The position numbers and the translations under genes are program-made. The notes beneath the pieces were generated by a model, which had not been told where the DNA came from, did no database searches, and worked only from the letters and a program-made list of their open reading frames with translations. A DNA stretch of 64,000 nucleotides, taken from contig DALS01000056.1 in the NCBI GenBank assembly GCA_002499445.1, positions 1 to 64,000 of the forward strand. Reading direction: 5' to 3'. Position 1 is the first letter of the stretch. Every line of letters starts with the position of its first letter. Shown here one piece after another: positions 24,151 to 33,880 of the stretch. The stretch comes from Methanosarcina sp. UBA293 (GTDB taxonomy: Archaea; Halobacteriota; Methanosarcinia; Methanosarcinales; Methanosarcinaceae).

Positions 24151-25455
24151 ATGCCAGAATACTGGGATCCTGAGATAGAGACGATGCCTGCAGAGGATTT
24201 AAAAAAACTGCAGGAGGAAAAGTTGAAACAACTTGTACATTATGTGTATGAGCGCTCCCCTTTCTATAGAAAAAGGTTTGACGAACACGGCGTTAAGCCG
24301 GAAGACATCCAAACTCTTGAAGATATTAGAAAATTACCTTTTACAGTTAAACAGGATCTCAGAGATACCTATCCAATAGGTATGTTTTGCGTCCCAAATT
24401 CACAGCTAACCCGTTTCCATGCCTCCTCAGGTACAACTGGCAAACCTACCGTTGTAGGGTATACGCAGCAGGATATTGATGAGTGGGCTGAATCCCTTGC
24501 AAGAGCATTCACTTCTGTTGGAATGGGGAAAGACGATATTCTTCAGGTAAGTTACGGGTACGGGCTTTTTACAGGAGGACTCGGTGCCCATTACGGATGT
24601 GAAAAACTGGGTGCAACTGTACTCCCTACAAGCTCCGGGAATACTGAACGCCAGCTTGAGCTGATGATGGACCTTGACGTCACTGCTATAGCCTGCACGC
24701 CTTCTTACTTCCTTTACATGATCGAGACTGCACGAAAAATAGGAATGAACATCAAGGAAGAAACGAAATTAAAGAGAGGATTCTTCGGAGCCGAACCCTG
24801 GACTGAGGAACTCAAGAAACGTATAGAAGACGAAGCAGGAATCAAAGCTTATGACATTTATGGAACTTCGGAAATGAGCGGGCCTCTTTTTACCGAATGT
24901 TCGGCACAATCCGGAATTCATATCTGGGCAGACAAATTCCTGGTCGAGATCCTGGACACTGAAACAGGAGAAACTGTTCCTGATGGAGAGCGCGGTGAAC
25001 TCGTAATTACAACCCTGACTAAAGAGGCTCTTCCTCTAATCCGCTACAAGGTAAAAGACCTTACAAGAAAACTTTCGGAACCCTGCGCGTGCGGAAGAAC
25101 TCACCCAAGAATTGCACGCATCAGCGGCCGTTCAGATGATATGATTATTGTGCGTGGCATCAATGTGTTCCCAGGACAGATCGAATCGGTTCTTATGAAG
25201 ATTCCAGAAGTTGGGAGCCACTTCATGATTATTGTAGACAGGATTGGACCCCTTGACTCCATGAAAGTCCAGATCGAAATGCACGGGTCTGCCTTCAGCG
25301 ATAAGATGTCAGATATGATGGCACTTAAAAGAAAGGTCTCAGGTGCGCTTAAAAGCGTACTGAACCTCGCAGTCGAGGTGGAGCTGGTGGAGCACGGCTC
25401 TCTACCCCGCTCGGAAGGAAAGTCAAAGAAAGTTATCGACAAGCGGAAAATTTGA
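24151..25455 (+). CDS. phenylacetate-CoA ligase-like (PaaK) AMP-forming enzyme
   Basis: This 434-aa adenylate-forming enzyme has the P-loop-like SSGTTGKPTVVGYT (about 92-105), GFFGAEPWTEEL, YGTSEMSGPLFTEC, the hinge/Arg motif GRSDDMIIVRGINVFPGQIE and the C-terminal Lys (SEGKSKKVIDKRKI). PaaK activates aryl acids to CoA thioesters; archaeal copies are linked to aromatic amino-acid metabolism through indolepyruvate oxidoreductase. A downstream ACT-domain gene is the usual neighbour. A hairpin terminator follows. Confidence 0.88.
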   Translation: MPEYWDPEIETMPAEDLKKLQEEKLKQLVHYVYERSPFYRKRFDEHGVKPEDIQTLEDIRKLPFTVKQDLRDTYPIGMFCVPNSQLTRFHASSGTTGKPTVVGYTQQDIDEWAESLARAFTSVGMGKDDILQVSYGYGLFTGGLGAHYGCEKLGATVLPTSSGNTERQLELMMDLDVTAIACTPSYFLYMIETARKIGMNIKEETKLKRGFFGAEPWTEELKKRIEDEAGIKAYDIYGTSEMSGPLFTECSAQSGIHIWADKFLVEILDTETGETVPDGERGELVITTLTKEALPLIRYKVKDLTRKLSEPCACGRTHPRIARISGRSDDMIIVRGINVFPGQIESVLMKIPEVGSHFMIIVDRIGPLDSMKVQIEMHGSAFSDKMSDMMALKRKVSGALKSVLNLAVEVELVEHGSLPRSEGKSKKVIDKRKI

Positions 25456-25481
25456 AAGTTTCGAGGATTGAAATATAAAAC

Positions 25482-25517
25482 CTGCAGAATGTTGGTATTC
25501 TGCAGAGCTTCCTTTTT
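25482..25517 (+). terminator. hairpin terminator after the PaaK-like gene
   Basis: CTGCAGAAT-GTTGGT-ATTCTGCAG forms a 9-bp stem, followed by a pyrimidine/T-rich run (CTTCCTTTTT). Confidence 0.65.
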
Positions 25518-25754
25518 GGCTTTTGTTTCTCAAAACTCTTCTTACAAGGCAGAGCCAGACGCAAAAATAAAGTCACTTGATGTAAAAAATAAACAAATGT
25601 AAAAATAAGTCACCGAATTTAAAGTAAATTGACTTAAAGCTTAAAAACTGCATGTAAGCTTAAAGTATACTGGAAACCTATTATACTCTGATAAAAAGCA
25701 AAAAAGGAAGTAAGTAAAAATAATAACAAGCAGTATAAGGACATGGGTGCTGGA

Positions 25755-26192
25755 ATGGAAGATAAAATAATAAAGCAGATTTCCCTTTTTGCGGAAAATA
25801 AGCCTGGCAGACTTGCAAACGTTGCAAATAAACTAAAGAGCGCTGGAGTAAATATCAGGGCATTTACCATTGCTGAGTCCGGGGACTTCGGGATAATCCG
25901 CATGGTTGTTGACAGGCCTGACTATACGCACGATATACTCCATGATGCAGGGTTTACTGTTTCTGAAACCAGTGTGTTGGGGATTGAAATGGAGGATGTT
26001 CCTGGAAGCATGTCCCGTATTGCGGAAGTATTCGGAAAAGTCAAGATAAATATTGATTATGCATATGCCTTTATTACCAGAGATCAGAAAGCCCTATTAA
26101 TAGTCAGGGTTAACGACATTGAAAAAGCAGTTAAAACACTTCAAGAAGAGGGTATAAAGCTCATAACCATGAAGGAACTTGAAAAAATCTGA
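25755..26192 (+). CDS. tandem ACT-domain protein
   Basis: This protein of 145 aa (from ATG-25755) consists of two ACT domains: QISLFAENKPGRLANVANKL... and VLGIEMEDVPGSMSRIAEVF.... No catalytic domain is attached, so it probably binds an amino acid and regulates a partner. Proteins of this type commonly neighbour PaaK-like ligases in archaea, as here. An upstream in-frame ATG (25743) adds four residues; the later one has better spacing from a GGTG site. Confidence 0.85.
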   Translation: MEDKIIKQISLFAENKPGRLANVANKLKSAGVNIRAFTIAESGDFGIIRMVVDRPDYTHDILHDAGFTVSETSVLGIEMEDVPGSMSRIAEVFGKVKINIDYAYAFITRDQKALLIVRVNDIEKAVKTLQEEGIKLITMKELEKI

Positions 26193-26454
26193 TTTTAATG
26201 AGAAACCGGGTTTCCGGAAAAGAAGATAACATTTAAAGGAAAGAATACCTAACGGTTCAGAATCAGCAAACTTATATTTTCCAGATTCTGAAACGACTTC
26301 TTTTTACAGCTTTTGGCTGCTGGACAAAATTTTAATGCTCCATGACAAAACCTTAATGAGAGTCAATATAGCCTGAAAGATTTCTTTAGATTCCAGCCGG
26401 AGAAATAAATATACACAATAAATATAAAAAGAAATAAATAAGAGAAAGAAAAAG

Positions 26455-26841
26455 TTGTCAGAAAAACAGGGTACTGGTTTGACTAGAATGACGGAAAATA
26501 GAACCAACTTACAGGAAAACGCACAAAACTCCTCGAAAAAAAAGCTTGGTGGAGCCCATACAACAGTTATCGGAGGAAGGGCTGGAAAAAAGCTTGTAAA
26601 ACTTGTAAGCCAGCACCCTGAAGTAAAAAAGGTAATCCCGTCCGTAATTTCCGTAAAAGGCACTGCTGGAGGAAATCTGACCGGAAAGATACTGCGTGCG
26701 GATGCGAGAGGGAACTTGAGATTATTACTCTCTGAAGGCAGGAGTATCCAGGAAATAAGATTGGTGACAACAGTTGGGACCGCTGAAGAGGGAGACAGAA
26801 TTATGAACGAACTGAATGAAATCTTAAAAGCTGCCCTCTGA
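26455..26841 (+). CDS. DUF2103 family protein
   Basis: This protein of up to 128 aa has a conserved core GGAHTTVIGGRAGKKLVKLV, then SQHPEVKKVIPSVIS and a basic strand region RADARGNLRLLLSEGRSIQE. It is recalled as the archaeal DUF2103 family, predicted to bind metal; the function is unknown. The start is uncertain: TTG-26455 and ATG-26491 both lack a good site, and the first 30 residues are polar and probably disordered. It lies 23 bp before the marker-12 gene and is likely co-transcribed. Confidence 0.7.
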   Translation: MSEKQGTGLTRMTENRTNLQENAQNSSKKKLGGAHTTVIGGRAGKKLVKLVSQHPEVKKVIPSVISVKGTAGGNLTGKILRADARGNLRLLLSEGRSIQEIRLVTTVGTAEEGDRIMNELNEILKAAL

Positions 26842-26864
26842 GGCGTTAAAGGAGAGAAAAATAA

Positions 26865-27842
26865 TTGGCGTTTATAGGGATAGATCACGGTACAACTGCA
26901 ATGCGCTTTGCTCTGATAAAGGAGCAAAAGACCCTGACCTTTGAGCTTGGGAGGGCTGAGGCAGCTGCTATGTCCGAAAATGAGATTTTGACCTTGCTTG
27001 AGGAAAAATTTGGAGTTCAGCGTGAGGCAATCAATCTGGTCGCACTGACATACTCTATGGGAGACGGATTTTCCACGATTAAAGATGTAAGGAACCTAGA
27101 AGGAAGAGGGCTCAAAAGTATTGAAGGTGCTGGGAAAAAAACAGGAGGAGGCACCAGAGTTTTTGATGCAATCCGGAACTCAGGAATTCCTGCTATAGCA
27201 ATCCCTGGTCTTCATATTGAGAGCAAGGTAGATCCCAGAATGAAAGTATTTTCTCATCTTACAAGTCCTGAGAAGCTAGGAATTGCTTATCACATCCTAT
27301 GCCTTGGCTATAAAAATTTTGTGGTTTCCGATATAAGCTCAAATACTGTTACTCTTGCCATTGCTAACGAGAAAGTGATTGGTGCAATTGATGCCTGCAT
27401 ATTTGCTCCGGGTGTCCATCACGGTCCTTTAGACCTGCAAGCTATCAGAGATGTAGACAACAGACACTGTACTGCAAATCAGGCTTTTATGGAAGCAGGG
27501 ACTCTAAAAATGACCTCCTATAAAGATAGGGAAGAATTACTCAGTGCAGCCGGAAAAGGAGAGAGTCCTGCCCTCCTTGCCCTTGATACTATTGCGTTAT
27601 TTTCGGCTATGGAAATCACCTCAATGCAGCTCCTTCTAAAGGACTATGAGACAAATGGAGAAGTATTTCTTGCTGGATCTGTAGGCGAATTCGAATATGT
27701 ACAGAAAAAAATCGATGCACACCTGGGGCAAGAATGTCAGTGTCTTGGGAGGTGGCATGCTGCGATAGGCTGTGCCGAGATAGCAAGGGATGTTTTCGCC
27801 GGAAAAAAGGAGATTCTCGGAGTAGATGTTAATTATTCTTAA
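26865..27842 (+). CDS. methanogenesis marker protein 12 (ASKHA-fold)
   Basis: This 325-aa protein starts at TTG-26865 behind a GGAG site. The N-terminus FIGIDHGTTAMRFALI is a phosphate-1 motif of the ASKHA (actin/sugar kinase/Hsp70) superfamily. KKTGGGTRVFDAIRNSGIPA and FAPGVHHGPLDLQAIRDVDN are further conserved blocks. The gene family is restricted to methanogens (methanogenesis marker 12). Its substrate is unknown; a role in maturing a methanogenesis enzyme or cofactor is commonly suspected. Confidence 0.8.
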   Translation: MAFIGIDHGTTAMRFALIKEQKTLTFELGRAEAAAMSENEILTLLEEKFGVQREAINLVALTYSMGDGFSTIKDVRNLEGRGLKSIEGAGKKTGGGTRVFDAIRNSGIPAIAIPGLHIESKVDPRMKVFSHLTSPEKLGIAYHILCLGYKNFVVSDISSNTVTLAIANEKVIGAIDACIFAPGVHHGPLDLQAIRDVDNRHCTANQAFMEAGTLKMTSYKDREELLSAAGKGESPALLALDTIALFSAMEITSMQLLLKDYETNGEVFLAGSVGEFEYVQKKIDAHLGQECQCLGRWHAAIGCAEIARDVFAGKKEILGVDVNYS

Positions 27843-27927
27843 AAAGATGAAAATAATCGCCCTTAAAAAAGTTGGGAGTTATTAACCTTAAAAGTTGAAA
27901 GAAATATCATAAAAGGACGGACATTAA

Positions 27928-28515
27928 TCAGGTCTCTTCTACAGATTCTTCATACAGGCTGTCCTGATATTTTGATGCATCCATTTTTCCTTCTGAGCCT
28001 ATTTCATCAGAATTATCATAGCTGCTCATTTTATCTTTTTTCATAAGAATAACATAATCCGCCGAATTCTTGAGCGCTGTGGAAAAGCCTGGTTCGACCC
28101 CGAAAATAATAGTCTCTTTGCCGTGTTCATTTGCTTTGTTCAATAGTGGCTTGAAGTCCGCGTCCCTAGTTACGATTGCAAGGGTGTCAATGTTAGGATT
28201 ATGTACTAGCTCCATGCCTTCTACTGCAAGGCGCACGTCAACATCGCTAGAACAGATTATAGGCTCAAGCCCATGATTTTCGATAGCTTCCACAAGCTTG
28301 TCAGAAGCGTACTGGTTAAGGAAAACGCGCCCGATTTTGATGTTACCATAATCTTTCAGGACGTCTCTTATCTCCTCAAGATTTACGTCAAATTCTTTTC
28401 TAAGAATATTCGGACCATCCACTAGAAGTCCTATTTTCCGCCTGCCAAGCTCTTTTTTTGAGCGGAGGTATTTTGAAATCGTGTCAATTCCGCTTTTTAC
28501 AGGTTTCATCATCAA
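27928..28515 (-). CDS. NYN (PIN-like) domain protein, TIGR00288-type
   Basis: This 195-aa protein has a NYN/LabA-like nuclease fold: IGLLVDGPNILRKEF with the first catalytic Asp, SSDVDVRLAVEGMEL, and IVTRDADFKPLLNKANEHGK with the Asp pair. The C-terminal 35 residues are acidic and polar. It is a putative RNase or RNA-processing factor of archaea. Two further Met residues directly follow the start, so the exact first codon is open. Confidence 0.8.
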   Translation of the reverse strand: MMMKPVKSGIDTISKYLRSKKELGRRKIGLLVDGPNILRKEFDVNLEEIRDVLKDYGNIKIGRVFLNQYASDKLVEAIENHGLEPIICSSDVDVRLAVEGMELVHNPNIDTLAIVTRDADFKPLLNKANEHGKETIIFGVEPGFSTALKNSADYVILMKKDKMSSYDNSDEIGSEGKMDASKYQDSLYEESVEET

Positions 28516-28959
28516 TGTCCTCTGTCATCTTGCAGTTCACGGAATCTGCATCTTGTGTGTTTGCGCTATATAACTAATACAGCATTAGCTCTGGGGGAAA
28601 GCTACACTTCCAGCAGCCCTCCAATCTGCCGGTGCAGAACTTATGCTTTAGTTGTCAGTTTTTGAGGTTTGAAATTCGAACTTCTAATATTTAAGTTTTG
28701 ATACTACAATCTGCATATAACCCAATAATACTTAATATCTGCTTTTCTGTAGTAAAACATTTGCATATTAAGGCAACTAAGTTTTCAACTTACCCTTTTG
28801 TAAATTACTGAACTGAGGAATCAGAGATTCTTCTTGAAAAGGAACAAAAAACTCAAGCAGGACAAAATTCCTATCTATAGAAACATAGCACATAGTTGTA
28901 TTAAAATATAGCAGATAATTTATATAACAAACATAATTTAATTTATATAATAAGCCCTG
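28516..28959. other. intergenic, no gene seen
   Basis: About 440 bp of mostly AT-rich DNA upstream of the NYN gene, with no ORF or notable structure. Confidence 0.4.
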
Positions 28960-29220
28960 TTATAATCTATCAGAAAAGGGTCCCTTTCTTACCTCCCGGA
29001 CAACATATTGAGACTCCTTAAGTTCAAAGACATTTTCCGTTTTTCTCCCTTTTTTACGCCTGATATACTGGATTTCCCCAAGTTTTTCCAGAAAAGCCTC
29101 ATAAACCTCCATGAACTGTTTAAATTCCAGTTCATTAAGTTCTATCAACCCTTCTCTGCCCGCAAGCCAGTCATAAACCTGGAGAAGAATAATTTCCCTT
29201 ACCCTTTTCAGATCCTCCAC
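28960..29220 (-). CDS. hypothetical protein, 86 aa
   Basis: A small, charged, probably helical protein (GTG start; LKRVREIILLQVYDWLAGRE, NELEFKQFMEVYEAFLEKLG, then IQYIRRKKGRKTENVFELKE). It resembles small winged-helix-type proteins in its final strand pair but no family is recognised. An AGGAGG sequence overlaps the start, which leaves almost no spacing, so the real start may be slightly downstream. Confidence 0.5.
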   Translation of the reverse strand: MEDLKRVREIILLQVYDWLAGREGLIELNELEFKQFMEVYEAFLEKLGEIQYIRRKKGRKTENVFELKESQYVVREVRKGPFSDRL

Positions 29221-29378
29221 CTCCTAGGGCAATTTTTCAAAGTACAGAGTCTTTTTTAATTCAGGAGACCAAGCTGCAAATAACTTCCTGAAATTTAAAA
29301 TCTGGATCGGAATTTTCTTTCCAGGCTCTGGCTTTGGATGATAATATATGCCCTGGAGAAAGTTATTCTCTTCCAGAT

Positions 29379-30002
29379 TTACCACCTGCTAATGTATCTA
29401 GATCTTCGAACTTCTTCCTGAATTTTCTTTATACGGAAACCCATGTAGAGACCAACAAAGAGACCACTAAGATGAGCTGTATGGGCTATCATGTCCGATG
29501 AGTTAACCATAAGAAAGTCAAAGAGAGCAAAAAGCACAAGAGCATGTTTTAGCTTCATTGGGATAAAATAAACGTAGACGCGAATATTCGGCTCAAGCAC
29601 CGTAAGAGCTGCAAAAACCCCATAGATCGCTCCGCTTGCACCCATCATGGGGCCAGGAGAGATATTGAAAACGGGCTGGCTCAGGAAAGTATACCCTATT
29701 GCTGATAGAATTCCGGCAGTGAAAAAAACTGCAAGAAGCTGCTTGTTTCCAACCCGATTTTCAAGTGCAGTTCCAAAGAAATACAGGACAAGCATATTGA
29801 ATAAAAGATGTAATAAACCGGTATGCAGGAATATATATGTAATAAGCGTCCAGGGCCTTGTAAAAAGAGAATTAGGGTCAAACTGGAAAGCGTTTACATA
29901 GAAATAACCTATACCTGGAACCATTTCCAAGAAAAATGAAAGTATGCAAAGAGAAATTATTACTATCGACGGGCTTGCAAAAATAGAATCTTTATTTGCC
30001 AT
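29379..30002 (-). CDS. rhomboid family intramembrane serine protease
   Basis: This 207-aa protein has about six hydrophobic segments. The catalytic Ser is in GASGAIYG (Ser123) and the His in HTAHLSGL (His177). FLHTGLLHLLFNMLVLYFFG carries the conserved helix with the His/Asn residues of the family. It cleaves transmembrane substrates within the membrane. It is a single gene with no clear partner. Confidence 0.92.
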   Translation of the reverse strand: MANKDSIFASPSIVIISLCILSFFLEMVPGIGYFYVNAFQFDPNSLFTRPWTLITYIFLHTGLLHLLFNMLVLYFFGTALENRVGNKQLLAVFFTAGILSAIGYTFLSQPVFNISPGPMMGASGAIYGVFAALTVLEPNIRVYVYFIPMKLKHALVLFALFDFLMVNSSDMIAHTAHLSGLFVGLYMGFRIKKIQEEVRRSRYISRW

Positions 30003-30233
30003 CTATTTCACGTCCAGGTATATAAGATGTATAATCAAGCATATTTCAAATTACTCTCCGATTTAATAATATAATAATAAGTCATATTATAATTGTTTCA
30101 ATCCCTCTAAATCTGCTTACAATTCTATTTTTGAGATTAAAATAGCTGACTAAATAATTGAGATTTATGTGAACATATACTATGTTATAATGTTGAAATA
30201 AATTATTAACCTCATTATTATGAAATCGAACTG

Positions 30234-30279
30234 AGTACATTATATTAAAGTGCTTTAGTACATTATATTAAAGTGCTTT
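30234..30279. repeat. 23-bp direct tandem duplication
   Basis: AGTACATTATATTAAAGTGC plus TTT occurs twice head to tail with no mismatch. Confidence 0.85.
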
Positions 30280-30317
30280 AAGGATAAGCAGTAAACCTCT
30301 ATATACCTGCATAGGAA

Positions 30318-30359
30318 AACCATCTTAGTTAAAGATTCAACCATCTTAGTTAAAGACTC
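30318..30359. repeat. 21-bp direct tandem duplication
   Basis: AACCATCTTAGTTAAAGAYT plus C occurs twice head to tail with one mismatch (T/C). Confidence 0.85.
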
Positions 30360-31075
30360 AATTTTGAGAAACGCCAATTAAGTAAGTCAGTTTATCTTCA
30401 CTTAACCTTTCCAACGAAAAAGATCCTGGACTTAAATCTAGTAAGGATTCCGAAATAGTTTTTAAATCGAGCTTTATGCACAATAGATAAAATTAATCTT
30501 GAGATGTTGAAATTTTGACTCAATAATTTCTTAAGATTTATGATATTACAACAAAATCTGCATACTATCAGATGGATCAATGCAATTTTAATCAAAGTGT
30601 GAAATATATAAGTCAGTAAATATTTCGGCATATATTAAACCGAGAAGATTATATTTATGTTTTTTCTGGAAAAACACGAAAACAGTTTACGGTGTTTACT
30701 GTATAAACCCATATGGCAAAGCTAAAGATATAAATAATTTCCTATTTACTTATTAAGTAGATAATTATAAAATCAATAATATTATTTTAATTAAATATTT
30801 CCTAGAAAGATAAGTTTTGCCTAAGAATTTGTATACCCTCAGGTAACAAATATTTACAGAATTTTTTGTGTTAAAAATGAAAAAATGACATAATTAATAA
30901 CAATTAATAACACTAAGAAAAAAAATACCAATACTTTGATGGACTTTGAAGGAAAAACAGCATCATATGGTTAATTTCTTTTTTTACATAAAGACTCCAA
31001 TAGATTCACCAAGTAGGAGGATTTTAAATGTTCTCATTTTACCCTTGTCGAAATGGTATGTTACAAATTAGAAAA

Positions 31076-31087
31076 TGTTATATAGAT
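31076..31087 (+). promoter_or_regulatory. likely cdhA promoter (TATA box)
   Basis: TGTTATATAGATTTGG is a TATA-like box. Initiation about 25-30 nt downstream (31105-31110) would give a leader of about 370 nt before cdhA. A long regulatory 5' leader has been described for methanosarcinal CODH/ACS mRNA, which fits. A second candidate TATTTAAA is near 31345. Confidence 0.5.
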
Positions 31088-31169
31088 TTGGTACGTTAAA
31101 GACATTTAATTAATGTTCATTACCCATCGGTAGCGACCTCTGCTCAAGATTAAGGTCTCAATCGTTGGC

Positions 31170-31290
31170 AAAAACGATTTTTTTTAGACATAGGGCGTAA
31201 AAACAGTTTTGAAGAGATTAAAGCCCTAAAAACGACTTTACAAGGAAATGTTCCCTCTAAAAACGGTTTTAGTTAGAAAAACGTTGGTAT
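31170..31290 (+). promoter_or_regulatory. cdhA leader with repeated AAAAACGRTTTT-like motif
   Basis: Within about 120 nt the motif recurs five times: AAAAACGATTTT (31170), AAAAACAGTTTT (31199), AAAAACGACTTT (31228), AAAAACGGTTTT (31259) and AAAAACGTTGG (31276). The first three are 29 nt apart. Each is a partial palindrome able to form a weak A/T stem. Protein-binding sites in DNA or RNA are possible. Confidence 0.5.
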
Positions 31291-31475
31291 GATACTTTAA
31301 TAGTTAAAAGAAACAACTAGAAGTATTTTACCAGATAAACCTTATTTAAACGATTGTAACTTTAAAGCAGACGGCAAAATATATAATGTATAATCATTAA
31401 GAATACGCCGAGTATCGTAAATTGCAATCGTCTTGATGAAGTCGACTTTGAACAAATTTAGGAGGTAAAGCTCAA

Positions 31476-33878
31476 ATGAGCAAACTAACTACCGGGAGTT
31501 TTTCTATAGAAGATCTGGAATCTGTTCAGATCACTATTAATAATATTGTAGGGGCAGCAAAGGAGGCTGCTAAAGAAGAACTTGGCCCGATGGGTCCGAC
31601 CCCCTTCCCCACAACCGCTGCAGTAAGGGACTGGAGTTTTACACTGTTTGATAGATATGAGCCTGTCTATACTCCAATGTGTGACCAGTGCTGTTACTGT
31701 ACCTTTGGACCGTGTAACCTGGAAGGGAACAAGAGAGGTGCATGCGGCCTTGATATGAAAGGCCAGACTGCAAGAGAGTTCTTCCTGCGCTGCATTACAG
31801 GCTGTGCATGTCACAGTGCACACGGACGCCACCTGCTTGATCACATTATTAACCTCTTTGGAGAGGAAATGCCAATCAACATGGGCGCCTCAAATGTAAT
31901 CGCCCCCAATATCCAGCTTGTCACAGGAAGGCAGCCAAAGACCCTTGGCGATCTCAAACCCATAATGGAGTATGTTGAAGAAGAGCTTGGCCAGTTACTT
32001 GCAACTATTCACGCAGGACAGGAAGGAGCAGCAATTGACTATGATAACAAGGCAATGCTTGCCGGAATCCTGGATCACGTGGGTATGGAGGTTTCCGATA
32101 TCGCTCAGGTTACTGCACTTGGTTTCCCGAAGTCCGATCCTGATGCCCCTCTTGTTGAAGTAGGTATGGGAACACTTGATGCCACAAAGCCAGTCATAAT
32201 CGCTATTGGGCACAACGTTGCCGGTGTTACCTATATTATGGACTATATGGAAGATAATGATCTTACCGACAAGCTGGAAATCGGAGGTCTCTGCTGTACC
32301 GCATTCGATATGACCAGGTACAAGAGAGAAGATCAAAAAGCCCCATATGCAAAGATCGTTGGTACTATTTCAAAGGAACTTAAGGTTGTACGCTCCGGAA
32401 TTCCTGATGTAATTGTCATTGACGAACAGTGTGTAAGGGCTGACCTCGTAGAAGAAGGACAGAAACTTAAGATTCCAGTTATCGCATCCAATGAGAAAGT
32501 CATGTACGGCCTACCAGACAGGACCAATGATGATGTGGATGCAATTGTCGAAGATATTAAGACCGGAAAGATTCCAGGCTGCGTAATGCTGGACTATGAC
32601 AAGCTTGGAGAACTTGTACCCAGAATTGCCATGGAAATGGCTCCACTTCGGGAGGGAATTTCAGCCATCCCCACTGATGAGGAAATGACAAACCTCGTCG
32701 CCAAGTGTGTAGCATGTGGAGAATGCGCAATTGCATGCCCAGAAGAACTAGATATCCCTGATGCAATCCAGCTGGCAAAAGAAGGAGACTATTCTGCTCT
32801 GGAATATATCCACGACCTCTGTGTAGGCTGCCGCAGGTGTGAACAGGTCTGTAACAAGGACGTACCTGTCCTGAGCGTCATTGAGAAGGCTGCCCAGAAA
32901 GCTATTGCCGAAGAGAAAGGTCTGGTAAGAGCAGGAAGAGGTCAGGTAAGCGATGCTGAAATCAGGGCAGAAGGTCTGAACTTGGTTATGGGTACCACCC
33001 CCGGTATCGTTGCAATTATCGGCTGTTCCAACTACCCTGCAGGCTCCAAGGACGTATACAACATTGCAGAGGAATTCCTTAACAGGAACTATATCGTTGC
33101 AGTGTCAGGATGTTCCGCAATGGACATCGGTATGTACAAGGATGCCGACGGCAGGACTCTCTACGAGAGGTTCCCAGGCAAATTCGAGAGAGGTAACATC
33201 CTCAACACGGGTTCCTGCGTCTCGAACGCTCACATCTCAGGTACAGCTCACAAAGTCGCCGGAATCTTTGCCCAGAGAAACCTTTCAGGCAACCTTGCCG
33301 AGATCGCTGATTACACACTCAACCGTGTAGGTGCAGTAGGACTTGCATGGGGTGCTTACTCCCAGAAGGCAGCAGCTATCGGTACAGGATGCAATATGTT
33401 TGGAATTCCTGCAGTGCTTGGACCTCACAGCGGAAAGTACAGGAGAGCCCTGATTGCCAAGACCTATGATGAGAGCAAGTGGAAGCTCTACGACAGCAGA
33501 AACGGTTCTGAACTGGCTATCCCACCGTCTCCGGAGTTCCTTATTACGACTGCAGAGACCTGGCAGGAAGCCTGTGTAATTATTGCAAAGAACTGTATCC
33601 GCGTATCCGACAACAACATGGGCAGATCCATCAAGCTCACCCACTGGATGGAGCTAAGCGAGAAGTATCTTGGTGTTATGCCCGAAGACTGGTGGAAGTT
33701 TGTTAGGCACGAAGCCGACCTGCCGCTCTCCAAGCGTGAAGCACTCCTGAAGATACTTGAAGCCGAGCACGGATGGGAGATTGACTGGAAGAAGAAGAAG
33801 ATCATTTCCGGCCCGAAGATCAAGTTCGATGTCTCTGCACAGCCAACAAATCTTAAGAGACTTTGCAAGGAGGCCTGA
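31476..33878 (+). CDS. cdhA: CODH/ACS alpha subunit (CO dehydrogenase)
   Basis: This 800-aa Ni-Fe-S protein catalyses reversible CO/CO2 conversion in the acetyl-CoA decarbonylase/synthase complex. An N-terminal Cys cluster CDQCCYCTFGPC...CG (Cys69 to Cys90) binds the bridging and electron-transfer clusters. Two ferredoxin-type 4Fe-4S motifs, CVACGECAIACP (about 409) and CVGCRRCEQVC (about 449), are the extra clusters typical of archaeal CdhA. C-cluster ligands lie in the C-terminal half (IGCSNYPAGSKD, SGCSAMDIG, NTGSCVSNAHISG, GTGCNMFG). A GGAGG site precedes ATG. It is the first gene of the cdhABC-cooC-cdhDE operon. Confidence 0.98.
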   Translation: MSKLTTGSFSIEDLESVQITINNIVGAAKEAAKEELGPMGPTPFPTTAAVRDWSFTLFDRYEPVYTPMCDQCCYCTFGPCNLEGNKRGACGLDMKGQTAREFFLRCITGCACHSAHGRHLLDHIINLFGEEMPINMGASNVIAPNIQLVTGRQPKTLGDLKPIMEYVEEELGQLLATIHAGQEGAAIDYDNKAMLAGILDHVGMEVSDIAQVTALGFPKSDPDAPLVEVGMGTLDATKPVIIAIGHNVAGVTYIMDYMEDNDLTDKLEIGGLCCTAFDMTRYKREDQKAPYAKIVGTISKELKVVRSGIPDVIVIDEQCVRADLVEEGQKLKIPVIASNEKVMYGLPDRTNDDVDAIVEDIKTGKIPGCVMLDYDKLGELVPRIAMEMAPLREGISAIPTDEEMTNLVAKCVACGECAIACPEELDIPDAIQLAKEGDYSALEYIHDLCVGCRRCEQVCNKDVPVLSVIEKAAQKAIAEEKGLVRAGRGQVSDAEIRAEGLNLVMGTTPGIVAIIGCSNYPAGSKDVYNIAEEFLNRNYIVAVSGCSAMDIGMYKDADGRTLYERFPGKFERGNILNTGSCVSNAHISGTAHKVAGIFAQRNLSGNLAEIADYTLNRVGAVGLAWGAYSQKAAAIGTGCNMFGIPAVLGPHSGKYRRALIAKTYDESKWKLYDSRNGSELAIPPSPEFLITTAETWQEACVIIAKNCIRVSDNNMGRSIKLTHWMELSEKYLGVMPEDWWKFVRHEADLPLSKREALLKILEAEHGWEIDWKKKKIISGPKIKFDVSAQPTNLKRLCKEA

Positions 33879-33880
33879 AG

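Larger units (their letters stand above)
30003..31077. other. long non-coding region upstream of the cdh promoter
   Basis: About 1.1 kb, very AT-rich. It contains two short tandem duplications (listed separately) and an unsupported open frame at 30631-30398 on the minus strand. No RNA gene is recognised. Confidence 0.5.

Noticed and set aside
30398..30631. 77-codon minus-strand ORF upstream of cdhA
   Set aside because: No ribosome site, no recognisable domain, and it lies in a repeat-containing AT-rich spacer.
33863..33880. Longer cdhB start at 33863
   Set aside because: The extra codons are the AAGGAGG ribosome site and the cdhA end; ATG-33881 is the natural start.
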